Assembly: GCF_003201595.1 (NCBI RefSeq)
Contig: NZ_QJJS01000004.1
Span: 83,765 to 147,764 of the forward strand
Reading direction: 5' to 3'
Source of the DNA: Sphaerotilus hippei
GTDB taxonomy: Bacteria > Pseudomonadota > Gammaproteobacteria > Burkholderiales > Burkholderiaceae_C
DNA: 64,000 nt
Under the pieces are notes generated by a model. The model was given only the letters and a program-made list of their open reading frames with translations. It searched no databases and had not been told where the DNA came from. Positions 1-7,126 of the stretch are shown piece after piece (the stretch's first letter is position 1; the number at the start of each line of letters is the position of its first letter). The position numbers and the translations under genes are program-made.

Positions 1-518
1 AGACCCGCACGCTGGAGAAGGGCGACCGCACCATCGAGGTCAGGACCGGCAAGGAGGTCCACAGCGTCAAGGGCACGCGCGAGCTGACCGTCACCGGTGA
101 CGAGACCCGTGCCAACGAGGCCGGTTTCAAGCACACCGTCTCGGGCGACTACACGCTCACCGTCGATGGTGACCTGGTGCTCGACATCGGCGGCACCATC
201 CTCATCAAGTCGGCCAAGAGCATCACGGTGCAGTCGGGCACGACGCTCACCCACAAGGCCGGCAGCTCGCTGAGCAACGAGGCGGCCACCGCCCTGAGCA
301 ACGAAGCCGGCACCGCGCTCACCAACAAGGCCGGCACGTCGCTGACCAACCAGGCCGGCACGTCGCTGACCAACAAGGCCAGCCTCGGCCTGGTCAACCA
401 GGCCGGCACGACGCTGGACAACAAGGGCGCCATGATCAACAACAAGGCCTCGGCGATGCAGACCGTCGACGGCGGCGGCATGCTCACCCTCAAGGGCGGG
501 CTGGTGAAGATCAACTGA
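1..518 (+). CDS. vgrG: VgrG (TssI) spike protein, C-terminal part only
   Basis: This is the 3' end of a gene that starts left of the window; the open frame runs from base 3 to the stop at 516-518 (171 residues visible). VgrG trimers form the tip of the type VI secretion tail and carry effectors. The visible part is the end of the gp5-like beta-helix: short polar repeats such as SVKGTRELTVTGDE and HTVSGDYTLTVDGD, then eight octads of the type LTNKAGTS, then a short cap ending in GGLVKIN. No extra effector domain follows the helix, so cargo is probably carried through the downstream PAAR-like and accessory proteins. It heads a co-directional series that includes MORN-like, DUF4280 and tssJKLMA genes. 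The family call is firm from the repeat pattern and context; the N-terminal gp27-like part cannot be seen. Confidence 0.88.
   Translation, partial: TRTLEKGDRTIEVRTGKEVHSVKGTRELTVTGDETRANEAGFKHTVSGDYTLTVDGDLVLDIGGTILIKSAKSITVQSGTTLTHKAGSSLSNEAATALSNEAGTALTNKAGTSLTNQAGTSLTNKASLGLVNQAGTTLDNKGAMINNKASAMQTVDGGGMLTLKGGLVKIN
246..437 (+). repeat. Eight 24-bp in-frame repeats in vgrG
   Basis: Eight consecutive 24-bp units encode octads LTHKAGSS, LSNEAATA, LSNEAGTA, LTNKAGTS, LTNQAGTS, LTNKASLG, LVNQAGTT and LDNKGAMI. Leu at position 1 and Asn at position 3 are nearly invariant, as expected for one turn of a trimeric beta-helix needle. The DNA units are similar enough to allow slippage, so needle length could vary between strains (inference). 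Confidence 0.85.
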
Positions 519-528
519 GGCCGGCTCG

Positions 529-1251
529 ATGCACGCTGCCACCCACCCCACGATCGACGCCGGCCCGACCGACGCACGGCCCGTCGTGCTCGAGGAGCAC
601 GACGACGGCGGCCGGCTGCTGTCGAGCACCGAGCTCGTCGACGGCCTGCCGCACGGCCGCATGCAGCGCTACGGCCCCGAAGGCCGGCTGCAGATGGAGG
701 CCTGTTATGTGCAGGGCCGCCTCGACGGCCTGCTGTGCCTGCATGGCGAGCAGGGCGAGATCGTGCAGAAGGCCCAGTACCGGCAGGGCCTGCAGCACGG
801 GCTGACCCGCATCTACGCGATGCAGCGCTGCATCGCCGAGCAGCGCTACGTCGCCGGCCAGCTGCACGGCGAGAGCGTGATGTTCGACGACGCCGGCCAG
901 CCGTCGGCGCGGCTGCGCTACGTCGAGGGCCGCCTCGAAGGCCAGGCCGTCTTCCTGCAGCAGGGCCGGGTGGTGCGCAAGGCGAACTACCGCAACGGCC
1001 TGCTCGACGGCGAGTCGACCGACCTCGACGCGGAGGGCACGGTGATCCAGATCGCCCACCACGTGGCCAACGTGCTGCACGGCCCGACCCGGCGCTACTG
1101 GCCCGACGGCGGCCTGATGGACGAGGTGGTCTACCGCATGGGCAAGCCCGTGGCCCCGCCCGCCCGCTTCGACCAGAAGGGTCGCCCGCTCGCCGCCGAC
1201 GAGGCCACGCCGGGCGTGCTGGCCCGTCTCGAGAAACTCATCCGGGGCTGA
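529..1251 (+). CDS. MORN/YwqK-like repeat protein of the T6SS tip cluster
   Basis: A 240-residue protein built of about eight repeats of the MORN/YwqK type, with the recurring pattern Y-x-x-G-x-x-x-G (for example YVQGRLDGL, YRQGLQHGL, YVEGRLEGQ, YRNGLLDGES). No signal peptide or membrane segment is seen. It lies 10 bp after vgrG and 3 bp before the PAAR-like gene, so it is very likely co-translated with them. Repeat proteins of this kind often sit beside VgrG and PAAR-like genes; a chaperone, adaptor or immunity role is possible but not shown by the sequence. The ATG at 529 is the first in frame after the vgrG stop; the ribosome site is weak, which suggests coupling to vgrG translation. Confidence 0.75.
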   Translation: MHAATHPTIDAGPTDARPVVLEEHDDGGRLLSSTELVDGLPHGRMQRYGPEGRLQMEACYVQGRLDGLLCLHGEQGEIVQKAQYRQGLQHGLTRIYAMQRCIAEQRYVAGQLHGESVMFDDAGQPSARLRYVEGRLEGQAVFLQQGRVVRKANYRNGLLDGESTDLDAEGTVIQIAHHVANVLHGPTRRYWPDGGLMDEVVYRMGKPVAPPARFDQKGRPLAADEATPGVLARLEKLIRG

Positions 1252-1254
1252 ACC

Positions 1255-1641
1255 ATGGGACAACAGGTCTGCACCGGCGCGATGACGCAATGCACCTTCG
1301 GGGTCGCGCCGGGTTCGCTGATGGTGCTGCCGGTGAGCCTGGTGATGACCGGCGCCCCGGCGGCCAACATCATGGACAACAAGCCGCTGGTCAACGTGCT
1401 GCCCTTCGGCATGTGCCAGTCCATGGCCAACCCGATGGTGGCGGCCGCGTCGGCCGCCGCGATGGGCGCGCTGGTGCCCATGCCCTGCCTGCCGATGACC
1501 ACCGCCCCCTGGGTGCCGGGCGCACCCACCGTGCTGCTGGGCAACATGCCGGCACTGAACAACAGCTCCAAGCTGATGTGCATGTGGGGCGGCGTCATCT
1601 CGATCAACGTGCCCGGCCAGTTCACCGTGATGGTGCCCTGA
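1255..1641 (+). CDS. DUF4280-type PAAR-like protein
   Basis: A 128-residue protein matching the DUF4280 PAAR-like family: it opens with a short cysteine-containing segment (VCTGAMTQCTFG), followed by the AANIMDNKPLVNVLPFGMC region, a small hydrophobic Ala/Met-rich stretch and a C-terminal MPCLPMTTAPW region ending in a beta-rich cap. PAAR and PAAR-like proteins sharpen the VgrG tip and can link effectors. No C-terminal toxin extension is present, so it is a stand-alone tip protein. It starts 3 bp after the MORN-like gene and is followed by a small membrane protein gene. The family call comes from motif recognition and gene context. Confidence 0.82.
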   Translation: MGQQVCTGAMTQCTFGVAPGSLMVLPVSLVMTGAPAANIMDNKPLVNVLPFGMCQSMANPMVAAASAAAMGALVPMPCLPMTTAPWVPGAPTVLLGNMPALNNSSKLMCMWGGVISINVPGQFTVMVP

Positions 1642-1660
1642 AGCCACGACGGAGCCCACG

Positions 1661-2041
1661 ATGCAATACCGCTACACCCTGACCCGCCGGCTGCTGGCCG
1701 TGGGCACCATCAGCCTGCTGCTGCTGCTGACCCTGCTCTTCCTGCTGGGCGTGCAGATCGGCCGGCTGATGGCCGAGCCCGGCGGCCCGCCGGCCGCACC
1801 GGGCCTGGCCACGTTCGCGCCGGTCGTGCCGGAGCCGCTCGCCGTGCCGGCCCCGCCCGGGGCGGCCGCCCCGGACCAGCGCACCGCCCTGGCGGACCTC
1901 TCCTTCGTCGGCGACGCCGCCGGCAAGACCGCCGACCGGGCCGCCGACACTGCATCGCGCCGCGCCGTCGAGGCCTGGCAGTCGGCCCGTCCGGCACCGG
2001 GTGCGGTCGAGCCGGTCACGGCCTCCTTCACCGAGCGCTGA
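1661..2041 (+). CDS. Small single-pass membrane protein in the T6SS operon, unknown function
   Basis: A 126-residue protein not recognised as a known family. Residues about 10-32 form one strong membrane segment (LLAVGTISLLLLLTLLFLLG) with positive residues before it, giving an N-in orientation; the rest is a low-complexity Pro/Ala-rich periplasmic part with a charged C-terminal third. A good ribosome site (ACGGAG) precedes the ATG at 1661. It lies 19 bp after the DUF4280 gene and 41 bp before the solute-binding protein gene. The position suggests a T6SS tip-module accessory or a protein linked to the amino-acid module; neither can be decided from the sequence. Confidence 0.6.
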   Translation: MQYRYTLTRRLLAVGTISLLLLLTLLFLLGVQIGRLMAEPGGPPAAPGLATFAPVVPEPLAVPAPPGAAAPDQRTALADLSFVGDAAGKTADRAADTASRRAVEAWQSARPAPGAVEPVTASFTER

Positions 2042-2082
2042 TCCATGCGCCGCTCGCCCGCCCTTCTCCTCACGACGCCCGC

Positions 2083-3048
2083 ATGAACTCCCCCCACGAC
2101 TCCCGGCCCGTGACGCCTGTCGCCACGCCGCTGCACCGCCGCCGCCTGCTGGTCCGGCTCGCCGGCAGCGCGCTGTGCACGGCCCTGCCACTGCTGGCCA
2201 CGCGCGCGGCCGCTGCCGCACCGGCGTCGGCCCCGCTGGCACCGACCACCGCCCCGGTCGCACCGGCCTCGGCGAGCACGCCGCCGGACCTGGTGCGCAG
2301 CGCGGACGGCCGGCTGCTGGCGCCCGACATCGCCCGCATCGTCGCGCGCGGCGAGCTGGTGGTGGCGATGCTGGGCGTGGACACGCCGCCCTTCTTCCAG
2401 AGGGTCGACGAGCAGCTGGTCGGACTCGATGTCGACATGGCGCGCGCGATCGCCCATGAGCTGAAGGTCAAGGTGCGCTTCAACCGCGAGGCGCGCAGCT
2501 TCAACGAGGTGGTCGACGTGATCGCGCGCAAGGAGGCCGACCTGGGCATCAGCAAGCTGTCGCGCACGCTGGCACGGGCGCAGCTGATCCGTTTCTCCGA
2601 CCCTTACCTGCGGCTCAACCATGCGCTGGTGCTCAACCGGGTGGCGTTTGCCAAGCTCGCGCTCGACCGGCCGGTGCAGGCGGTGGTGCGCAACTTCCGC
2701 GGCAGCATCGGCGTGATCGCCAAGTCCTCGTTCGCCGACTACGCGACCCGCAACTTCCCGCTCGCCACGATCCGCACCTACCCCGGCTGGCCGGAGGTGA
2801 TCGACGCGGTGCACCGGGGCGAGGTGGTCGGCGCCTACCGCGACGAGCTGGAGATCAAGCGCATGCTCAAGGGCAACCCGACCGCGGCGCTGACGCTGCG
2901 CACGGTCACGCTGAAGGACCTGGAGGACTCGCTGGCGATCGCCGTGGGCGTGTCCGACCCGGTGCTGCTGGCCTTCGTCAACCAGTACCTCGCGCAGCGC
3001 AGCGACAAGCTCGACATCGAGCGGGTCCTGAAGGCTCTCGATCATTGA
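2083..3048 (+). CDS. Periplasmic amino-acid-type solute-binding protein (SBP_bac_3)
   Basis: A 321-residue family 3 extracellular solute-binding protein, the class that binds amino acids in the periplasm. Residues about 18-45 hold a signal peptide with an RRRLLVRL stretch that resembles a twin-arginine signal, followed by an Ala/Pro-rich linker. The mature fold shows family landmarks: GELVVAMLGVDTPPFF at the start, GLDVDMARAIA, then LGISKLSRTLARAQLIRFSDPY and a C-terminal YLAQRSDKLDIERVLK. No ABC permease or ATPase gene accompanies it; instead a DAACS secondary symporter starts 16 bp downstream. This suggests either a binding-protein-dependent secondary transporter or a sensor role (inference). 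It sits inside the T6SS operon between tip genes and tssJ. Confidence 0.82.
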   Translation: MNSPHDSRPVTPVATPLHRRRLLVRLAGSALCTALPLLATRAAAAAPASAPLAPTTAPVAPASASTPPDLVRSADGRLLAPDIARIVARGELVVAMLGVDTPPFFQRVDEQLVGLDVDMARAIAHELKVKVRFNREARSFNEVVDVIARKEADLGISKLSRTLARAQLIRFSDPYLRLNHALVLNRVAFAKLALDRPVQAVVRNFRGSIGVIAKSSFADYATRNFPLATIRTYPGWPEVIDAVHRGEVVGAYRDELEIKRMLKGNPTAALTLRTVTLKDLEDSLAIAVGVSDPVLLAFVNQYLAQRSDKLDIERVLKALDH

Positions 3049-3064
3049 ACCCCGGAGCCTGAAG

Positions 3065-4345
3065 ATGCGCATCGATGCCAAGACCCTGCAAGCCCTGGTG
3101 CTGAACCCCTGGGTCGTGCTGGGCAGCCTCGCCGCCGGATTCCTGCTGGGCGCCCAGGCGCCCGAGGTGGCCCTGAAACTCGGCTTCGTCGGCGACATCT
3201 ACGTCGACCTGATGAAGATGATCGTGCTGCCCTTCATGGTGTCGGCGGTGATCTTCAGCCTGCAGCGCCTGTTCCAGGAAGGCGGCACGGCCCGCATCCT
3301 CGGCCGGGTCGCGGTGGTGTTCATCGCCTTCGCGGCCGTGGCCACCGTCGTGGGGGCGCTGACGCTGCTGACGATGCGCCCCGGCGCGGACCTGTCGCAG
3401 GAGACGCTGGCCACCTTCGGTCACATCGTCGGCGGTGACGTCGGCTCCAACGACACGGCGATGGAGCTCAACGGCGTCGACCCGGTGCACAAGGGCATCG
3501 GCGTGGTCGACGTGCTGGTCAACCTGGTGCCGGCCAACATCTTCGCGGCGCTGGCCAGCGGCGACACGCTCAAGTCGCTGGTCTTCGCGATGCTGTTCGG
3601 CTTCGCGGTCGGCCAGGTGCCTGCGCGGGTGTCCGAAGGGCTGACCCGCTCGCTCGACACCATCTACCAGAGCTGCCAGACGCTGACGCGCTGGCTGAAC
3701 TTCCCGCTGCCGCTGGTGCTGCTGTGCATGAGCGCGGCGCAGCTGGCCAAGACCGGCGTGGAGCCGCTGGTGGCGATGACGCAGTTCGTGCTGGCCTTCG
3801 TCGTCGCGTCGCTGATCGCGCTGGGGGTCGCGCTGCTGGTGCTGTGGCGGCGCAGTGCCGACGACTTCCCGACCACGCTGCAGGCGCTGCGCGGCCCCTT
3901 CGCCCTGGCGCTGGCCACACGCAGCAGCGCCACCTGCATGCCGGTGATGATCGAGTCGCTGGCCGACCGGCTGGGCTTCGCCCGCTCGCGCGTCGAGCTG
4001 CTGGTGCCGCTGAGCGTGTCGCTGCTGCGCATCGGGCCGATGCTCTACTACGTCTGCGCCACGCTGTTCATCGCCCAGCTCTACGGCCGCTCGCTCGGGG
4101 TCGGCGAGGTCGTGCTGGTGATGGCCGCCTCGGTGCTGGCCGGCTTCGCCTCGGCCGGCATGAGCGGGCTGGTGACGATCTCGCTGACCGGCATGGCCTG
4201 CGGCTACCTGGGCCTGCCCTTCGAGGCGGCCTTCATCCTGTTCGTCGCGGTCGATCCGCTGTGCGACATGCTGCGCACCCTCGTCATCGTCATCGGCAAC
4301 ACCGCCGCGGTGTCGCTGATCTGTCCCCGTCCCTTGAAGATCTAG
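3065..4345 (+). CDS. DAACS-family symporter, divergent (first copy)
   Basis: A 426-residue polytopic membrane protein of the dicarboxylate/amino acid:cation symporter (GltP/GltPh-like) family. Family marks are the N-terminal VGDIYVDLMKMIVLPFMVSA region, the first re-entrant hairpin RSSATCMP (residues about 286-293) and the last-helix signature VDPLCDMLRTLVIVIGN. The NMDGT sodium/substrate motif that normally follows is absent: the equivalent place reads LRIGPMLYY (from residue 321), and the second hairpin reads SAGMSGLV. Substrate or coupling ion may therefore differ from known glutamate or C4-dicarboxylate carriers. It follows the solute-binding protein by 16 bp and precedes the racemase by 9 bp, so the three genes look like one functional unit. 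Confidence 0.86.
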   Translation: MRIDAKTLQALVLNPWVVLGSLAAGFLLGAQAPEVALKLGFVGDIYVDLMKMIVLPFMVSAVIFSLQRLFQEGGTARILGRVAVVFIAFAAVATVVGALTLLTMRPGADLSQETLATFGHIVGGDVGSNDTAMELNGVDPVHKGIGVVDVLVNLVPANIFAALASGDTLKSLVFAMLFGFAVGQVPARVSEGLTRSLDTIYQSCQTLTRWLNFPLPLVLLCMSAAQLAKTGVEPLVAMTQFVLAFVVASLIALGVALLVLWRRSADDFPTTLQALRGPFALALATRSSATCMPVMIESLADRLGFARSRVELLVPLSVSLLRIGPMLYYVCATLFIAQLYGRSLGVGEVVLVMAASVLAGFASAGMSGLVTISLTGMACGYLGLPFEAAFILFVAVDPLCDMLRTLVIVIGNTAAVSLICPRPLKI

Positions 4346-4354
4346 GAGATCACC

Positions 4355-5053
4355 ATGCCCTGCATCGGAGTTCTTGGAGGCATGGGGCCCGCCGCGACGG
4401 TGGACTTCATGGCCAAGCTGGTCGCGTTGACTCCGGCCCGGAGGGACCAGGACCACCTGCCGATGGTCGTGGCCAACCTGCCGCAGGTGCCGGACCGCAG
4501 CGCCGCCATCCTCGGCCGCGGCCCCGATCCGCTGCCCAGCCTGCAGCGGGGCATCGATCTGCTGAACCACTCCGACGTCGGCGTGGTCGTGATCCCGTGC
4601 AACTCCTCGCACCACTGGTACGCGCAGCTCAGCGCCTCGAGCCAGGCGCCCATCCTGCACATCGCGCAGGCCTGCGTGCGCAAGGTGCCCGACGGCGGGC
4701 GCACCTGCGTGCTGGCCACCCGCGGCGCGCTGGCCTCGGGCTTCTACCAGCGCGAGCTGGCCGCGCGCGGCATCGACTGGGAGATCCCCGACGGCGAGCG
4801 GGAACAGCCGCTGGTCGACGAGACCATCCGCCTGGTCAAGGCCGGCCAGCCCGAACAGGCCGGCCGGCGGTTGCAGCAGATGCTGGCCCATGCCCACGGC
4901 CGCGGCGTCGAGGTGGTCATCATGGCCTGCACCGAGCTGCCGCTGGCGGCCAGCCACGCCGACACCCACGGCCTGCTGCTGATCGACAGCACGCTCGAGC
5001 TCGCCCGCAGCACCGTCGACTACGCGCTGCACGCGGGCTGGAACCACTGCTGA
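4355..5053 (+). CDS. Aspartate/glutamate racemase family protein
   Basis: A 232-residue cofactor-independent racemase of the Asp/Glu (Asp/Glu/hydantoin) superfamily. The N-terminal GVLGGMGPAATVDFMAKL is typical of aspartate racemases; the two catalytic cysteines are in VIPCNSSHHWY (first) and IMACTELPLAA (second), both intact. The enzyme interconverts L- and D- forms of an acidic amino acid by a two-base mechanism; the exact substrate cannot be read from the sequence. No signal peptide, so it is cytoplasmic. It is sandwiched between two DAACS symporters (9 and 20 bp gaps), which implies that an imported or exported acidic amino acid is its substrate (inference). Start at 4355 has a good ribosome site (AGGAG). 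Confidence 0.9.
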   Translation: MPCIGVLGGMGPAATVDFMAKLVALTPARRDQDHLPMVVANLPQVPDRSAAILGRGPDPLPSLQRGIDLLNHSDVGVVVIPCNSSHHWYAQLSASSQAPILHIAQACVRKVPDGGRTCVLATRGALASGFYQRELAARGIDWEIPDGEREQPLVDETIRLVKAGQPEQAGRRLQQMLAHAHGRGVEVVIMACTELPLAASHADTHGLLLIDSTLELARSTVDYALHAGWNHC

Positions 5054-5073
5054 GCGGCCGCGCCCCTGCCACC

Positions 5074-6564
5074 ATGCCCGCCTTCCTGCGCCAGACCTCG
5101 CACCCCCTGCTGCTCATGGCCTGTGCCGTGGCCGGGGCGCTGCTGGGCATGCTCAGCCCGGCCTGGAGCGTGGCCGCGGGGGCGATCGGTCGCCTGGCCG
5201 TCAACCTGCTGGACATGGCCGCGCTGCCGCTGCTGGGCGTGGCCACCGCCTTCGGGCTGCGCAAGCTGATGGCGCTGCCGCAGCGCGGCCGCCGCGCCGG
5301 CCTGGTGCTGGCCACCGCCGCGCTGACGCTGTGGTTGTGCGGCCTGGTCGGTGCGCTGGCAGGCCAGGCGGCGGGCCTGGGCCGCCACCTGGCGCCGCAC
5401 GAGCTGGAGCGGCTGGGCCAGCTGGTGCAGCAGGTGGGTGGCCAGGCGGAACAGACTGGCGTGACGCTGCGGCCCGCGCGGCATGAGGATCGTCACGCGG
5501 GCGTGCAGGACGACCCGCCCGAGGATCCGACCGCCGCGCAGCGCTCCACGGTCCGCCTGCCCGACAACGTCTACGCGACGCTGGCCCGTGGTGAGCTGCC
5601 CGCGGTCATGTTCTGCGCGCTGGCCTTCGGCCTCGCCTTCGCGATGCTCGATCGCGGCCGCACCCAGGCCTTCTCGGTGCAGCTGGAGACGATCTACCGC
5701 GCCCTCGAGCGGCTGATCCAGCAGGCCAACCACCTGCTGCCGCTGCTGGTCTTCGGCATGGCCGCCCACCTCGCGGCCCGCACCGACACCGGCACGCTGA
5801 TCCTGCTGGGCGGGCTGTTCGGCGCGCTGCTGCTGGCCTCGCTGTTCGTCGGCGGCCTCGCGCTGGCGCTCGTCTGCCGCCAGGCGCGCTGCTCGACCGG
5901 GCAGGCGCTCGCGGCGCTGAAGGTGCCGCTGCTGATCAGCCTGGTCTCGCCCAGCCCGGTCTCGGCCATCCCGCTGACCATCGATGCGCTGAGCGCCAAG
6001 CTGGGTTTCGCCCGCGGCGTGGTGGAGCTGCTGGTGCCCACCGGCGCGGTGTTCCTGCGCGCGGGGGGCGCGATCCACATCGCCGTGGTCGTGGTCTTCG
6101 TGGCCCAGCTCTACGGCCGCAGCCTCGGCCCGCTCGAGCTGCTGCTGCTGGGGTCGATGGCCGCGGCGGCGGCGCTGACGGTGACCGGCACCGGGCCGTA
6201 CGGCACGCTGTCGGCCGCGGCGGTGGTGCTGGCCTGGCTGCGCCTGCCCCCCGAGGCGGTGCTGCCGGTGCTGCTGGTGGTCGACCGGCTGTGCGACGGC
6301 GCCCGCAACCTGACCTCGCTGCTGTGCATCGCCGCCGTCACCGCGGTGGTCAGCGGCGGGCTGCCGTCCGAATCGCGTGAATCCCCCCTGCCGACCGCGG
6401 CCGGACCGGTGCGGCTGGTGATCGGCCGTCCGGCCGCCGCCGCGGCGCTGGCCTGCGTGCTGCTGGCCGGTGCGCTGTCGATGCTGATCGGCGTGGGCGT
6501 CGGCCTGCGCCAGGCACGCGGCGGCTCGCCGGCCGCGGCCCAGAACACGGAGCTCCCTCGATGA
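5074..6564 (+). CDS. DAACS-family symporter, divergent (second copy)
   Basis: A 496-residue membrane protein of the same symporter superfamily as the gene at 3065, but clearly different in sequence. The start chosen is the ATG at 5074, 20 bp after the racemase stop; the frame is open upstream but that part overlaps the racemase and first symporter. Recognisable landmarks are VSPSPVSAIPLTIDALSAKLGF (first hairpin region), FVAQLYGRSLG and the last-helix VDRLCDGARNLTSLL. The NMDGT motif is replaced by FLRAGGAIH. A charged insert at about residues 125-155 separates early helices. A final extra helix (about 450-475) and a short tail end the protein. Its stop codon overlaps the tssJ start (ATGA), tying it by translation to the T6SS genes. 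Confidence 0.8.
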   Translation: MPAFLRQTSHPLLLMACAVAGALLGMLSPAWSVAAGAIGRLAVNLLDMAALPLLGVATAFGLRKLMALPQRGRRAGLVLATAALTLWLCGLVGALAGQAAGLGRHLAPHELERLGQLVQQVGGQAEQTGVTLRPARHEDRHAGVQDDPPEDPTAAQRSTVRLPDNVYATLARGELPAVMFCALAFGLAFAMLDRGRTQAFSVQLETIYRALERLIQQANHLLPLLVFGMAAHLAARTDTGTLILLGGLFGALLLASLFVGGLALALVCRQARCSTGQALAALKVPLLISLVSPSPVSAIPLTIDALSAKLGFARGVVELLVPTGAVFLRAGGAIHIAVVVVFVAQLYGRSLGPLELLLLGSMAAAAALTVTGTGPYGTLSAAAVVLAWLRLPPEAVLPVLLVVDRLCDGARNLTSLLCIAAVTAVVSGGLPSESRESPLPTAAGPVRLVIGRPAAAAALACVLLAGALSMLIGVGVGLRQARGGSPAAAQNTELPR

Positions 6565-7112
6565 GCCACCTGCCCTTCTTCTCGCGTGCGCCCGCCGCGG
6601 GCCGGCTGCTGCGCCTGGCCTGCGGCCTGGCCGCCCTGGCGCTGGCCGGCTGCGGCACGGTCGGCGGGGTCGCCAGCGTGCTGGCCTCCTCGACCGCCAA
6701 CGCCTTCAGCGCCCCGCCCGGTCCGGCCTACCTCGACTGGAAGGGGCTGCTGGTGGTGGCCGATGCCGATGCCAACCAGAACAGTCCGGTCGCGCTGGAC
6801 ATCGTCTTCGTGCGCGACATGGCCACGCTCGAGCGGCTCGGCGGCCTGAGCGCCGCCCGCTGGTTCGCCACCCGCACCGAACAGCTGAGCACCGACCCGG
6901 ACGGGCTGACCGTGCGCAGCGTCGAGCTCGTGCCCCGGCAGGTGCTGCGCCTGCCGGAGAAGGAGCTCGGCTCGCCGCGCGTGGCCGGCGTGCTGCTGTT
7001 CGCCGATTACATGACCCCGGGCGAGCATCGTGCCCGCCTGCCCAAGCTGCCCGACGGCACCCTGGTGCGCCTGGGCGCACGCACCTTCACGCTGAGCGCC
7101 CACGCGCTCTGA
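6561..7112 (+). CDS. tssJ: TssJ outer-membrane lipoprotein of T6SS
   Basis: A 183-residue lipoprotein of the TssJ/SciN family, which anchors the TssJLM membrane complex to the outer membrane. A lipobox LAGC places the lipidated cysteine at residue 31 after a hydrophobic leader. The mature part keeps the family pattern: a beta-rich domain starting with hydrophobic residues (YLDWKGLLVVADADANQN), SPVALDIVFVRD and a C-terminal VRLGARTFTLSAHAL. The start overlaps the preceding symporter gene by 4 bp (ATGA). It is followed by tssK after 14 bp. Confidence 0.88.
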   Translation: MSHLPFFSRAPAAGRLLRLACGLAALALAGCGTVGGVASVLASSTANAFSAPPGPAYLDWKGLLVVADADANQNSPVALDIVFVRDMATLERLGGLSAARWFATRTEQLSTDPDGLTVRSVELVPRQVLRLPEKELGSPRVAGVLLFADYMTPGEHRARLPKLPDGTLVRLGARTFTLSAHAL

Positions 7113-7126
7113 AACCGACTGCCGCG

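Noticed and set aside
2978..5047. 689-codon open frame on the - strand opposite the first symporter and racemase
   Set aside because: It is a composition artefact; the + strand genes have conserved motifs and ribosome sites.
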